A DNA stretch of 64,000 bases from Streptomyces coacervatus (lineage in GTDB: Bacteria; Actinomycetota; Actinomycetes; Streptomycetales; Streptomycetaceae): contig NZ_JARHTP010000006.1 of NCBI RefSeq assembly GCF_029223485.1, forward strand, positions 124,001 to 188,000, written 5' to 3'. The notes under the pieces are model-generated. The model searched no databases. It was not told where the DNA came from and was given only the letters and a program-made list of their open reading frames with translations. A program made the position numbers and the translations under genes. Shown one piece after another: positions 52,123-61,604 of this stretch (the first letter of the stretch is position 1; each line of letters opens with the position of its first letter).

Positions 52123-53535
52123 CTACCCGTGCAGCCGCGCCCCGCAGTGCGGCCAAGGGCTGGACCCCCGCCGCACATACAACTTCTTCGCACGGAGCGT
52201 CTGCTCCTCCGCCGACGCGTCCTGCGGCCGCCCGCTGCCGCCGAGGCTCTGCCAGGTGCGGGCCTCCAGCTGGTACAGGCCGCCGTACGTCCCCGACGGG
52301 TCGACGGCGTGTGCCCGGCCGCCCGACTCGCAGGCCGCGAGACCCTTCCAGTTCAGGTGGTCGGCGCCGCGCACGGACGTCGGGAGCGACTTCGTGCCCA
52401 CCTTCACCACCTGCGGCTGCGGCTCGCGCACCACCTCGGTGCCGGCCAGGCGCGGCTTCTGTCTGACTCCGTTGACGATGCGCAGTGAGTAGGTGATCCG
52501 CCGCAGCCCCGGCTGTCCCGCCCGGTCGACGACCTCCGTCCCCTTGAACAGCGAGGGGTCCTCCGTCCGCTGCGTCTTGAACGGGATCTCCTCCTCGCGG
52601 ATCTCCTTCGTGCCCGTGACCCGCAGCACGGTGACGGTCTGCCCGTCGCGCGGGAAGCTGTCCGCCGGGACGGACGTGGTGTCCTCGCCGCGCAGGGAGA
52701 TCCCGGCCTCCTCGACGACCTCGTGCACGGTCGCCGCGTTCGTACGGACCGTGCGCGCGTGGCCGTCGGCCATGACCGTCACGGAACGCTCGGTGCGCAC
52801 GTCGAGCGAGAGCCCGGCGCGTCCGATGGCCCGGGAGCGCGCGGCCGACAGGTACGCACCCTGCGCCCGCACCCCCATCTCTTCGAGCGCCTCCTGCACC
52901 GTGTGCGCTGTCGTCCACACCTCGCGCCGGTGCCCGTCGATGGTGAGCCGCACGGGGCGCCCGTACTGCACCACGACCTCGTCACCGCTGCGGATCGACG
53001 TGCCGGGGGCGGGCGCGATCACATCGTGCGCCCCCACGTCGACGTTCTCCTGGGAGAGCAGTTCGGTCACGTCGTCGGCGAAGGTGTGCAGGGTGCGCGG
53101 CTTGCCGTCGACGTTCAGTTCGATGGCCTTGTCCTTGGCGACGAAGGCGGTGGTGCCGCCGGCGAGGAAGGCGACGACCAGTGCCTGCGGCAGCAGTCGG
53201 CGCATCGAGCCGTCCGGGAGTTCGATGTAGCGCGCCTTGCGCCGGCGTGCGGCCCGCCGCCTCCTGCCGGTTCCGGCTCCGGCGCGCGCGGCGGGCGCGG
53301 GCGCATCCTCGCCCGCCGCGCTCCCCGCCTGCCGCGGTAGCGGCGTCTCGGGCGTCTCGGCCGCTTCGTAGGCGGGCCGGTACGTGTCCTCGTACGCCCC
53401 GGGCACCCCGTATCCCAGCGTCTGCGCGTCGTGCAGGTCGTAACCGCCGTAACCCGGCGGCTGGTACGGCGCATACGGGCCGTACGCCTCATACGTCTCG
53501 AACTGCGAGTGCTGCGTGTACTGGGAGTTGCTCAC
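52123..53535 (-). CDS. rpfB: Resuscitation-promoting factor RpfB
   Basis: A 470-residue membrane-anchored muralytic enzyme that helps dormant cells or spores resume growth. A Tyr/Pro/Gly-rich cytoplasmic tail (APYQPPGYGGYDLHD) precedes an Arg-rich stretch and anchor (LLPQALVVAFLAGGTTAFVA). Three DUF348 repeats follow, then the G5 domain (IPFKTQRTEDPSLFKGTEVV start). The C-terminal Rpf lysozyme-like domain has the catalytic Glu in LAACESGG and a second Cys in WPHCGARLHG. The GTG at 53533-53535 has GGAG 9 bases upstream. It is monocistronic, with a repeat pair acting as probable terminator. Confidence 0.95.
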   Translation of the reverse strand: MSNSQYTQHSQFETYEAYGPYAPYQPPGYGGYDLHDAQTLGYGVPGAYEDTYRPAYEAAETPETPLPRQAGSAAGEDAPAPAARAGAGTGRRRRAARRRKARYIELPDGSMRRLLPQALVVAFLAGGTTAFVAKDKAIELNVDGKPRTLHTFADDVTELLSQENVDVGAHDVIAPAPGTSIRSGDEVVVQYGRPVRLTIDGHRREVWTTAHTVQEALEEMGVRAQGAYLSAARSRAIGRAGLSLDVRTERSVTVMADGHARTVRTNAATVHEVVEEAGISLRGEDTTSVPADSFPRDGQTVTVLRVTGTKEIREEEIPFKTQRTEDPSLFKGTEVVDRAGQPGLRRITYSLRIVNGVRQKPRLAGTEVVREPQPQVVKVGTKSLPTSVRGADHLNWKGLAACESGGRAHAVDPSGTYGGLYQLEARTWQSLGGSGRPQDASAEEQTLRAKKLYVRRGSSPWPHCGARLHG

Positions 53536-53700
53536 GCCGACACGCTCCAGGGGCCGTTGGGGTCCAGAGGGGTCCGGATCGGGCACCAGAACCTAGCGGA
53601 GCCCGTATCACTCTCCAAAGCGGCGTGATTACGAAGAGTTACAGCAAAGGCGGGAGTGAGCCCATCCTGGCGTTATTGGAGGGTTACAAACCAGTCACCC

Positions 53701-54588
53701 TCAGTAGTCGAAAGCGCGGGCCGTGTTCGCCGCGAGGGCTGTCGCCAGCGCGTCCTCGTCGATGCCGCGCACGGCGGCCATGGCCCGGACTGTGACCGGA
53801 ATGAGATACGGGGCGTTGGGCCGTCCGCGGTACGGCACCGGCGTGAGGAAGGGCGCGTCGGTCTCCACCAGGACCAGTTCCAGGGGTGCCACGGCGAGCG
53901 CGTCCCGCAGATCCTGTGCGTTCTTGAAGGTGACGTTGCCGGCGAAGGACATGAGGTATCCGGCGCGGGCGCACACCTGAGCCATGTCGGCGTCCCCGGA
54001 GTAGCAGTGGAACACCGTCCGCTCGGGGGCGCCCTCCTCCTTGAGGATGCGCAGCACATCGGCGTGGGCGTCGCGGTCGTGGATGACGAGGGCCTTGCCG
54101 TGCCGCTTGGCGATCTCGATGTGGGCGCGGAAGGAGGCCTCCTGCGCCTCCTTGCCCTCGGGACCGGTGCGGAAGTAGTCGAGGCCGGTCTCACCGACGC
54201 CCTTGACCTGGGTGAGCCCGGCCAGGCGGTCGATCTGGTCGAGCGCCTCGTCGAGCGCCGCCGTCCCGCCCGGCTTGCGCGCCCCCTGCCGCGACCAGCC
54301 GTCCGGGTCGCCGTGCACGATGCGCGGCGCCTCGTTGGGGTGCAGGGCGACGGTCGCGTGGACGGCGTCGTACAGTCCCGCCGCCTTGGCGGCCCACTGC
54401 GAGCCGGCCACATCGCAGCCCACCTGCACGACCGTGGTCACGCCCACCGAAGCGGCCTTCGCGAGGCCCTCCTCCACCGTGCCGGACTGCATGTCGAGGT
54501 GGGTGTGGGAGTCGGCGACGGCCACCCGGAGGGGTTCCGGGAGCGGCGGCGCGCTCTTCTCGACGGTCTTCTCGCTGGAGGAAGGCAT
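53701..54588 (-). CDS. tatD: TatD-family metal-dependent DNase
   Basis: A 295-residue TIM-barrel hydrolase. Metal ligands: DSHTHLD at the start, Glu in GVGETGLDYFRTGP, His in LVIHDRDAHADVL, His in VFHCYSGD, and Asp in LVETDAPFLTPVPYRGRPN. Characterised TatD proteins are 3'-5' exonucleases or D-aminoacyl-tRNA deacylases. It sits in the usual block with rpfB, rsmA and ispE, separated from rpfB by 165 bases with no clear gene. Confidence 0.95.
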   Translation of the reverse strand: MPSSSEKTVEKSAPPLPEPLRVAVADSHTHLDMQSGTVEEGLAKAASVGVTTVVQVGCDVAGSQWAAKAAGLYDAVHATVALHPNEAPRIVHGDPDGWSRQGARKPGGTAALDEALDQIDRLAGLTQVKGVGETGLDYFRTGPEGKEAQEASFRAHIEIAKRHGKALVIHDRDAHADVLRILKEEGAPERTVFHCYSGDADMAQVCARAGYLMSFAGNVTFKNAQDLRDALAVAPLELVLVETDAPFLTPVPYRGRPNAPYLIPVTVRAMAAVRGIDEDALATALAANTARAFDY

Positions 54589-54634
54589 GTCCCGATCCTA
54601 CGAAAAGGACATGCCCGCCCCGCCGCCGGAGCTG

Positions 54635-55051
54635 TCAGCTCGCCTTGCGGTGAAAGGGATGCAGGAGATCGGAGAGATGCCAGTGGTGGTCCCGCTCGCC
54701 GGCCTCGGCACCCTCGGTGCCTTCGGCTGCGGGTTCGGGCGCCTCGGCCTGCGGCGTCCGCCGCTGCTGCTTGTGCACCGCGTCGCGCACCGACGACACC
54801 TGCCCGGGTCGCATGATCCGTACGACATGACTGTCGCAGTTCTGGCAGGTCGGCTTGGACAGCGGAGACGGAACGACCTGGCCGTCGGCCACATACATGA
54901 CGAACTCGTGGCCCTCGGCGTCCTGGTGGTGCTCTATCGCGAACGACTGCTCCCAGCCACTGCCGCAACGCATGCAGGCGAAGGAATACGACTCGTGGAC
55001 GACTGCGGTCGCCGCGCCACGGGGCCCGGTCTGCCCTGCGATCTCGCTCAT
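54635..55051 (-). CDS. Zinc-ribbon protein of unknown function
   Basis: A 138-residue cytoplasmic protein. A zinc ribbon is formed by SFACMRCGSGWEQ and KPTCQNCDSHVV, separated by about 45 residues with EHHQDAEGHEFVMYVADGQV. The C-terminal half is acidic, Ala/Glu/Pro-rich and probably disordered, ending RDHHWHLSDLLHPFHRKAS. The domain resembles small ribbon regulators but I cannot name a function. ATG at 55049-55051 has AGGAG 5 bases upstream. Confidence 0.82.
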   Translation of the reverse strand: MSEIAGQTGPRGAATAVVHESYSFACMRCGSGWEQSFAIEHHQDAEGHEFVMYVADGQVVPSPLSKPTCQNCDSHVVRIMRPGQVSSVRDAVHKQQRRTPQAEAPEPAAEGTEGAEAGERDHHWHLSDLLHPFHRKAS

Positions 55052-55296
55052 GCCAGCTCCTCTTGTCTGCTGGACAAAGGGACGGGTGCGTCCCTTCAAC
55101 CAGTGGACGCTTCTGCCGGCGCGAATGCATCAGGCCTGTCGACTGTTGGAGTCGATTTGGATTTTCCTTGCCATACCACCCCCCGCAAAGGGCCCTGGGC
55201 TTTGCTTTTCACGACCTTGCTTTGCCTGCTCGTGGGGCGCCTGCTCAGGAGAGATGCGCCCTGCTCAGAGGGGGTGTGGCGCACTTCACGAAGTCC

Positions 55297-56157
55297 TCAC
55301 GAACCACTCGCGGAAGCGGCGTTCTTCGCGGCCACAACCGCGTCGAACACCTCCCTCTTGGGCAGCCCGGCGTCCGCGGCGACGGCCGCGATGGCCTCCT
55401 TGCGCCGCTCCCCCGCCTCCTCCCGTACCCGCACGCGCCGCACCAGCTCGGCGGCGTCGAGCTGCTCGGCCCCCTTCTCGGGCGCGCCCTCGACGACGAC
55501 GGTGATCTCACCGCGCACACCCTCGGCGGCCCAGGCGGCAAGATCCCCGAGCCCGCCCCGCTTGACCTCCTCGTACGTCTTGGTCAGCTCCCGGCAGACG
55601 GCGGCCCGCCGGTCGGCGCCGAACACCTCGGCCATGGCGGCGAGGGTGTCGTCGAGGCGGTGCGGGGCCTCGAAGTAGACGAGGGTCCGGCGCTCCTCGG
55701 CGACCTCCTTCAGCCGCGTCAGCCGCTCCCCCGCCTTGCGCGGCAGGAACCCCTCGAAGCAGAACCGGTCGACGGGCAGCCCGGACAGCGCGAGCGCGGT
55801 GAGCACGGCGGACGGACCGGGCACGGCGGTGACCTTGACGTCCTTCTCCACGGCGGCGGCGACCAGCCGGTACCCGGGGTCGGACACGGACGGCATCCCG
55901 GCGTCGGTGACGAGCAGGACGCGCGCGCCGCCCACCAGTTCCTCGACCAGCTCGGGCGTACGGGCGGACTCGTTGCCCTCGAAGTACGACACTATCCGCC
56001 CCTTGGGCGTGACGCCCAGCGCCTGCGTCAGCCGCCTGAGCCGTCGCGTGTCCTCGGCGGCGACGACATCGGCCCCCGCCAGCTCCTCGGCCAGCCGGGG
56101 CGGCGCGTCCGCGATGTCGCCGATGGGGGTGCCTGCGAGTACGAGGATTCCGGTCAC
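55297..56157 (-). CDS. rsmI: 16S rRNA (cytidine(1402)-2'-O)-methyltransferase
   Basis: The 286-residue product has the tetrapyrrole-methylase fold of RsmI: LVLAGTPIGDIADAPPRLAE, AAEDTRRLRRL, VSYFEGNE, LVTDAGMPSVSDPGYRLV and VTAVPGPSAVLTALALSGLP. GTG at 56155-56157 has GGAGG 9 bases upstream; an ATG at 56166 is too close to that site. It diverges from pmt. The 245-base gap downstream to the zinc-ribbon gene holds that gene's promoter and a GCAAAG...CTTTGC hairpin at 55185-55205. Confidence 0.95.
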   Translation of the reverse strand: MTGILVLAGTPIGDIADAPPRLAEELAGADVVAAEDTRRLRRLTQALGVTPKGRIVSYFEGNESARTPELVEELVGGARVLLVTDAGMPSVSDPGYRLVAAAVEKDVKVTAVPGPSAVLTALALSGLPVDRFCFEGFLPRKAGERLTRLKEVAEERRTLVYFEAPHRLDDTLAAMAEVFGADRRAAVCRELTKTYEEVKRGGLGDLAAWAAEGVRGEITVVVEGAPEKGAEQLDAAELVRRVRVREEAGERRKEAIAAVAADAGLPKREVFDAVVAAKNAASASGS

Positions 56158-56252
56158 GCCCCCCATCCTCCCAGGGGCGAACACAACGGGACTCAAGGGG
56201 ACGCATCCAAGCCCGTACCGCCCATGCACGGGACTCACACAGAACGGTTCCC

Positions 56253-56264
56253 TACGATGGCGCG
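56253..56264 (+). promoter_or_regulatory. Probable leaderless promoter of pmt
   Basis: TACGAT at 56253-56258 lies 7 bases before the GTG start at 56265, the spacing expected if transcription starts at the first base of the start codon. No ribosome binding site exists in the intervening bases. The -35 region has no good match. Confidence 0.5.
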
Positions 56265-58004
56265 GTGACCAGTACCGCGTCCTCCCCGGACACCCGGCAA
56301 GGCCAGAGCCCGCAGGACCAGCGGCCGTCGTGGCAGCAGCGGCTGCGCCGTTTCGGCTACACCGCGCAGCCGAGAAGCGACGTCCGCGAGCGTCTGGTGC
56401 CGCCGTATGTGCAGCCCAGCCCGCGGTTGTGGCAGGTGCTCGGGATGCCGCCGGTGCTCGCCGAGCGGATCACGCGCTGGTCGGCCTGGGGCGGTCCGCT
56501 GCTGGTCACGCTGCTGGCGGGGGTGATGCGGTTCTGGCACCTGGGCAGCCCGAAGGCGGTGATATTCGACGAGACGTACTACGCCAAGGACGCCTGGGCG
56601 CTCGTCCACCGCGGCTTCGAGGTCAACTGGGACAAGAACGCCAACGACCTGATCCTGTCGACCAACGGGCACGTCAGGATCCCGACGGACGCGGCGTATG
56701 TCGTGCATCCGCCGGTCGGCAAGTACGTGATCGGGCTCGGCGAGATGCTCTTCGGGTTCAACCCCTTCGGCTGGCGGTTCATGACCGCGCTGCTGGGCAC
56801 GCTGTCGGTCCTGATGCTGTGCCGCATCGGCCGCCGTATCTTCCGCTCGACGTTCCTCGGCTGCCTCGCGGGCGCGCTGATGGCGGTCGACGGGCTGGCC
56901 TTCGTGATGGCCCGCACCTCGCTGCTCGACGGCGTGCTGATGTTCTTCGTGCTGGCCGCGTTCGGCTGCCTGGTCATCGACCGCGACAAGACCCGCGAGA
57001 AACTCGCGGCCGCGCTCCAGCCCGACGCCTACGGCCGTATCCGCCCGGACGCACACATCGCCGAGACGACCCACCTGGGCTGGCGCCCCTGGCGCTGGCT
57101 GGCGGGCCTGATGCTGGGCCTGGCCATCGGCACGAAATGGAACGGCCTGTACATCACGGCCGCGTTCTTCGTGATGGCGGTCCTGTGGGACATCGGCTCC
57201 CGCAAGGTGGCGGGTGCCGGGAACCCCTACAAGGCGGTGCTGCCGGACGCGGCGATCACGTTCGTGGCCACGATCCCGGTCGCGATCGTCACCTACCTCG
57301 TCTCCTGGACCGGCTGGATCCTGTCCCCCGCCAACGGCAAGGGCGGCTACTTCCGCAGCTGGGCCGCCACCGACGGCAAGGGCGGCAACTGGACCTGGCT
57401 GTTCCCCGACTGGTGGCGCAGCCTGTGGCACTACGAGCACGAGGTCTACGAGTTCCACCGCAACCTGCACTCGCCGCACACGTACATGTCCAACCCCTGG
57501 AGCTGGCTCGTCGACGGCCGCCCGGTCTCGTACTTCTACGAGTCCCCCTCGCCCGGCAAGGACGGCTGCCCCGTGGACGCGGGCCAGAAATGCGCCCGCG
57601 AGGTCCTCGCGATCGGCACCCCGCTGCTGTGGTGGGTGGCCTGCTTCGCGGTGCTGTACATCCTGTGGCGCTGGCTGCTGCGCCGCGACTGGCGGGCGGG
57701 CGCCATCGCCTGCGGCATCGCGGCCGGCTATCTGCCCTGGTTCCTGTACCAGGAGCGGACGATCTTCTTCTTCTACGCCGTGGTCTTCGTGCCGTTCCTG
57801 TGCCTCGCGGTGGCGATGCTGCTGGGCGCGATCATCGGGCCGCCGGGGTCGAGCGACACCCGCCGGGTGGCGGGCGCGACGGGCGCGGGCGTGCTGGTCC
57901 TGCTGATCGCCTGGAACTTCATCTACTTCTGGCCCCTGTACACCGGTACGGCGATCCCGATCGACGACTGGCGTTCACGTATGTGGCTCGATACCTGGGT
58001 GTAG
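56265..58004 (+). CDS. pmt: Protein O-mannosyltransferase
   Basis: A 579-residue polytopic membrane GT39 enzyme that transfers mannose from polyprenyl-phosphate mannose to exported proteins as they cross the membrane. The catalytic acidic pair lies in FDETYYAKDAWAL, followed by DAAYVVHPPVGKYVIG, and at least nine hydrophobic segments follow (for example FMTALLGTLSVLMLCRIGRR and WLAGLMLGLAIGTKWNGLYI). The long extracytoplasmic loop between residues about 350 and 440 is Trp/Tyr-rich, as in the family. In S. coelicolor Pmt loss blocks phage phiC31 infection and increases antibiotic sensitivity. Confidence 0.95.
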   Translation: MTSTASSPDTRQGQSPQDQRPSWQQRLRRFGYTAQPRSDVRERLVPPYVQPSPRLWQVLGMPPVLAERITRWSAWGGPLLVTLLAGVMRFWHLGSPKAVIFDETYYAKDAWALVHRGFEVNWDKNANDLILSTNGHVRIPTDAAYVVHPPVGKYVIGLGEMLFGFNPFGWRFMTALLGTLSVLMLCRIGRRIFRSTFLGCLAGALMAVDGLAFVMARTSLLDGVLMFFVLAAFGCLVIDRDKTREKLAAALQPDAYGRIRPDAHIAETTHLGWRPWRWLAGLMLGLAIGTKWNGLYITAAFFVMAVLWDIGSRKVAGAGNPYKAVLPDAAITFVATIPVAIVTYLVSWTGWILSPANGKGGYFRSWAATDGKGGNWTWLFPDWWRSLWHYEHEVYEFHRNLHSPHTYMSNPWSWLVDGRPVSYFYESPSPGKDGCPVDAGQKCAREVLAIGTPLLWWVACFAVLYILWRWLLRRDWRAGAIACGIAAGYLPWFLYQERTIFFFYAVVFVPFLCLAVAMLLGAIIGPPGSSDTRRVAGATGAGVLVLLIAWNFIYFWPLYTGTAIPIDDWRSRMWLDTWV

Positions 58005-58124
58005 CGGACCTTCTGCGTCCTTCTGCATCTCCGATCGGACAACATAAGGAAACACCCCTCACAGCTCCCCCTTGGGCCACATACAGTGCCTGCACCGCTA
58101 CGGGGAACGGGGAGGGGGCCCTTC

Positions 58125-59756
58125 ATGGGCAAGGGAAAGGTCGCCGTCATCAGCGGCGTCTTCGCTGTGATGGTGGGCGGCGCCGGATACGGCGCGTACA
58201 ACATCGTGTCCGCGCTGAACGGCGACGGGGGTTCGGGGGCGAGCGGGCCGGCGTCGGTGAAGACCGGGCCGCCGAGCAGCGACGAGATCAAGGCGACGTC
58301 GGCGAGTTTCTTCGCGGCCTGGGAGAAGGGCCAGGGCGCGAAGGCGGCGACGTACACGAACAACGACGCGGCCGCCGAACCCCTGCTGACCGCCTACAGC
58401 AACAACGCCCACATCACCGGCGTGAAGATCACGCCGGGTACGGCGAGCGGCGCGACGATTCCTTACACGGTCAAGGCAACGGTGTCCTACGAGGGCAAGT
58501 CCAAGCCCCTGACGTACAAGAGCGAGCTGACCGTCGTGCGCGGGAAGACCACCGGGCGGGCGCTGGTCGACTGGCAGCCGTCCGTGGTCCATCCGCAGCT
58601 GCAGAAGGGCGACACCCTGGTCACCGGTGAGGCGGCGAGCCCGCCGATCGAGGCGCTGGGCCGGGGTGGGGCCGTACTGACGAAGGAGAAGTACCCGTCG
58701 CTCGGCCCGGTCCTGGACGCCCTGCGCAAGCGGTACGGCGACAAGGCGGGCGGAACCCCCGGCATCGAGCTGTCGATCAGGCATGAGTCCCCGGACGCGG
58801 CGGACACCTCGCTGCTCACCCTCGCCAAGGGCAGGGCGGGAAAGCTGCAGACCACGATCAGCGCGAGTGCGCAGGCGGCGGCCGAGACCGCGGTGAAGAA
58901 GTTCGCCGAGTCGTCGGTGGTGGCCGTCAGGCCGAGCACCGGTGAGGTGCTGGCGGTGGCCAACAACCGCAAGGACGCGTTCAACGCGGCCTTCGAGGGG
59001 CAGGTCGCGCCCGGCTCCACCATGAAGATCATCACCGCCGCGATGCTCATCGACAACGGGGTGACCTCGATGAACGGCCCGGCCCCCTGCACGCCCACCG
59101 CCACCTGGAAGAGCCAGACGTTCACCAACCTCAAGGGCATGCAGCCCAATCCGAAGGCCACCCTCGCCAACAGCTTCCTGCGTTCCTGCAACACCGCGTT
59201 CATCAAGCTCATCGACGAGAAGCCGCTCACCGACTCCTCGCTGACGTCGGAGGCGCAGGACCGGTTCGGGCTCGGCCGGGACGACTGGAAGACCGGCATC
59301 GTCTCCTTCGACGGCAAGGTCCCCGCGGTCGGCGGCCCGGACCGCGCGGCGAACGCCATCGGCCAGGGCCAGGTCCAGATGAGCCCGCTGAACATGGCGT
59401 CCGTCACGGCGACCGCCATCACCGGCCGGTTCCGGCAGCCGTACCTGGTGTCGCCGACGCTCGACGACCGCCAACTGGCCACCGCGAAGGGCCTGTCCAC
59501 CGCCACCTCCGCCCAGCTCAAGCAGATGATGCGGCTCACCGCCACCCAGGGCACCGCGACACAGGCGATGGCCGGGCTCAGCGGGGACATCGGCGCGAAG
59601 ACCGGTTCGGCGGAGGTCGATGGACAGGCCGTGTCCAACAGCTGGTTCACAGGCTTCCGGGGTGACATCGCGGCGGCGGCGATGACCGAGGAGGGCGGCC
59701 ACGGCGGCACGGCGGCGGGCCCGATTGTCGCAGCTGTGCTACGAACCGGAGGCTGA
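58125..59756 (+). CDS. Penicillin-binding transpeptidase with MecA_N domain (1)
   Basis: A 543-residue class B-like PBP anchored by one N-terminal helix (VAVISGVFAVMVGGAGYGAY). Residues about 45-160 form an NTF2-like MecA_N domain (FFAAWEKGQGAKAATYTNND), and a dimer segment follows. The transpeptidase domain has the complete active site: S298-T-M-K301, S354-C-N356 and K492-T-G494. ATG 58125 has GGGGAGG 10 bases upstream. It is the first of two tandem paralogues, likely acting in wall synthesis during sporulation, given the ssgE neighbour; that role is inference. Confidence 0.94.
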   Translation: MGKGKVAVISGVFAVMVGGAGYGAYNIVSALNGDGGSGASGPASVKTGPPSSDEIKATSASFFAAWEKGQGAKAATYTNNDAAAEPLLTAYSNNAHITGVKITPGTASGATIPYTVKATVSYEGKSKPLTYKSELTVVRGKTTGRALVDWQPSVVHPQLQKGDTLVTGEAASPPIEALGRGGAVLTKEKYPSLGPVLDALRKRYGDKAGGTPGIELSIRHESPDAADTSLLTLAKGRAGKLQTTISASAQAAAETAVKKFAESSVVAVRPSTGEVLAVANNRKDAFNAAFEGQVAPGSTMKIITAAMLIDNGVTSMNGPAPCTPTATWKSQTFTNLKGMQPNPKATLANSFLRSCNTAFIKLIDEKPLTDSSLTSEAQDRFGLGRDDWKTGIVSFDGKVPAVGGPDRAANAIGQGQVQMSPLNMASVTATAITGRFRQPYLVSPTLDDRQLATAKGLSTATSAQLKQMMRLTATQGTATQAMAGLSGDIGAKTGSAEVDGQAVSNSWFTGFRGDIAAAAMTEEGGHGGTAAGPIVAAVLRTGG

Positions 59757-59852
59757 AGTCACCCGTTGAGGACGGGACTCTAGGCTGTTGCCGTCGTTGG
59801 GATGGATGGGGGCAACGGGGACCCTGGGGAAATTCGCGAAGGAAAAGGAACT

Positions 59853-61526
59853 GTGGGCAACAGAAGGCGCGTCGCCGAGCGACGGAAGACCAGGCCCGCC
59901 GTGGTCGGCGGGATGATCGCCGTGGTGATCGTCGGCGCCGGCGTCGGCGTCTACGCGCTGACCGGCGGCTCGGCGGCCGACGACCGGGCGTCGACGTCCT
60001 CGTCCGCCGACAACAAGCCCAAGGTCAAGACCGGACCGCTGTCGGCGACCGAGGTCCAGACGACGGCCACGAAGTTCCTCACGTCCTGGCAGCAGGGCAA
60101 GGCGGCACAGGCAGCCGCCGTCACCAGCGACTCGACGGCGGCCACCGCCCTGCTCACCGGCTACACCAAGGACGCCCATGTCACGGGCGTCACGCTCACC
60201 CCCGGCACCCGCACCGGCGACAAGGTCCCCTTCTCCGTCAAGGGCACGGTGTCGTACAAGGGCATCAAGAAGCCGCTCGCGTACGAGAATTCGCTGACGG
60301 TCGTGCGCGACCGGACGACCGGCAAGCCGCTGGTCGACTGGCACTCCGCGGTCGTCCAGCCCGATCTGAAGGACGGCGACACGCTGGTCACGGGCGAGTC
60401 CGGGACCCCGCCGGTCAAGGCGTACGACCGCGACGGCGGTGAGCTGACCGCCGCGAAGTACCCCTCGCTGGGCCCGGTCCTCGACGGCCTGCGCGAGAAG
60501 TACGGCAAGACCGCCGGCGGCAAGGCGGGCGTCGAGCTGGACGTGGTGCGCGGCAAGGCGTCGCAGAAGGCCAAGCTGTCGGACAAGACGCTGCTGACGC
60601 TCACCAAGGGCACACCGGGCAAGGTGAAGACGACGCTGAGCCCGACGTTCCAGGCCGCGGCCGAGCGGCAGGTCGCCGCGAAGCAGCGGTCGTCGGTCGT
60701 GGTCATGCGTCCGTCGACCGGCGAGATCCTGGCCGTGGCGAACCAGAACCACACCTTCAATGTCGCCTTCCAGGGCTCCCTGGCCCCCGGCTCCACGATG
60801 AAGATCGTGACGTCGACGATGCTGTTCGAGAAGAAGCTCATCACCCCGGACGCCTCGCACCCCTGCCCCAAGACGTACAAGCTCGCCGGCTGGACCTTCC
60901 ACAACGACGGCGACTCCGAGATCAAGCAGGGCACCTTCAAGCTGGCCTTCGGTGCCTCCTGCAACAACGCCTTCATCAACTTCGCCCCGAAGCTGTCCAA
61001 CAGCGATCTGACGCAGGAGGCCCAGCAGGTCTACGGCCTCGGCATGAACAACTGGGCCATCGGCGTCCCGACCTTCGACGGCTCGATCCCGGTGATGAGC
61101 GGCGCACAGATGGGCGCCTCGCTGATCGGGCAGGGCGGGGTGCGGATGAACCCGCTGAACATGGCGTCGGTGGCGGCGACGGTGGAGGCGGGCGTCTTCC
61201 ACCAGCCGTACCTGGTCTCCCCCTCGGTGGACAACCGCACGCTGGCCAAGGCCTCGCGCACGATGTCGGCCCAGACCCAGAGCTGGGTCAAGGAGGTCAT
61301 GCGGTACACGGCCGGATACGGCACGGCGGCCAAGGCGATGTCCGGCGTCACCGGCGACGTCGGCGCCAAGACCGGTTCGGCGGAGGTAGACGGCCAGAAG
61401 AAGCCGAACGGCTGGTTCACGGCCTACCGCGGCGACCTGGTGGCCGCAGGCGTGGTCCAGGCAGGCGGCCACGGCGGCGACACAGCGGGCCCGATCGTAG
61501 CGGCACTGCTAAAAATGGGCGGTTGA
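59853..61526 (+). CDS. Penicillin-binding transpeptidase with MecA_N domain (2)
   Basis: A 557-residue paralogue of the preceding protein with identical layout: anchor helix (VVGGMIAVVIVGAGVGVYAL), MecA_N domain (FLTSWQQGKAAQAAAVTSDS), and transpeptidase domain with S314-T-M-K317, S369-C-N371 and K506-T-G508. Divergence is highest in the linker segments. GTG 59853 has GAAGGA 9 bases upstream; the in-frame ATG at 59802 precedes that site. The 96-base gap from the first paralogue may carry a separate promoter. It converges on ssgE, with copy 5 of the dispersed repeat between them. Confidence 0.94.
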   Translation: MGNRRRVAERRKTRPAVVGGMIAVVIVGAGVGVYALTGGSAADDRASTSSSADNKPKVKTGPLSATEVQTTATKFLTSWQQGKAAQAAAVTSDSTAATALLTGYTKDAHVTGVTLTPGTRTGDKVPFSVKGTVSYKGIKKPLAYENSLTVVRDRTTGKPLVDWHSAVVQPDLKDGDTLVTGESGTPPVKAYDRDGGELTAAKYPSLGPVLDGLREKYGKTAGGKAGVELDVVRGKASQKAKLSDKTLLTLTKGTPGKVKTTLSPTFQAAAERQVAAKQRSSVVVMRPSTGEILAVANQNHTFNVAFQGSLAPGSTMKIVTSTMLFEKKLITPDASHPCPKTYKLAGWTFHNDGDSEIKQGTFKLAFGASCNNAFINFAPKLSNSDLTQEAQQVYGLGMNNWAIGVPTFDGSIPVMSGAQMGASLIGQGGVRMNPLNMASVAATVEAGVFHQPYLVSPSVDNRTLAKASRTMSAQTQSWVKEVMRYTAGYGTAAKAMSGVTGDVGAKTGSAEVDGQKKPNGWFTAYRGDLVAAGVVQAGGHGGDTAGPIVAALLKMGG

Positions 61527-61528
61527 GC

Positions 61529-61585
61529 GCGCCCCGTTTTTAGGGGCGCGGGGAACTGCGCGACCAGCCACGACGGCGCCGCAGA
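61529..61585 (+). repeat. Five-copy intergenic repeat, copy 5
   Basis: GCGCCCCGTTTTTAGGGGC hairpin, GCGCGGGGAACTGCGCGACC, then AGCCACGACGGCGCCGCAGA. It begins 2 bases after the stop of the second PBP gene and lies between convergent genes, a likely shared terminator. Confidence 0.85.
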
Positions 61586-61604
61586 CGACCGACGACCGGA
61601 GTGC

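Noticed and set aside
53536..53700. c-di-AMP (ydaO) riboswitch upstream of rpfB
   Set aside because: This type of riboswitch is known before rpfA-like genes. Only 165 bases separate rpfB from tatD and I see none of the conserved ydaO core.
55185..55205. GCAAAG...CTTTGC hairpin followed by TTTT as a plus-strand terminator
   Set aside because: No plus-strand gene ends here, and on the minus strand no T tract follows.
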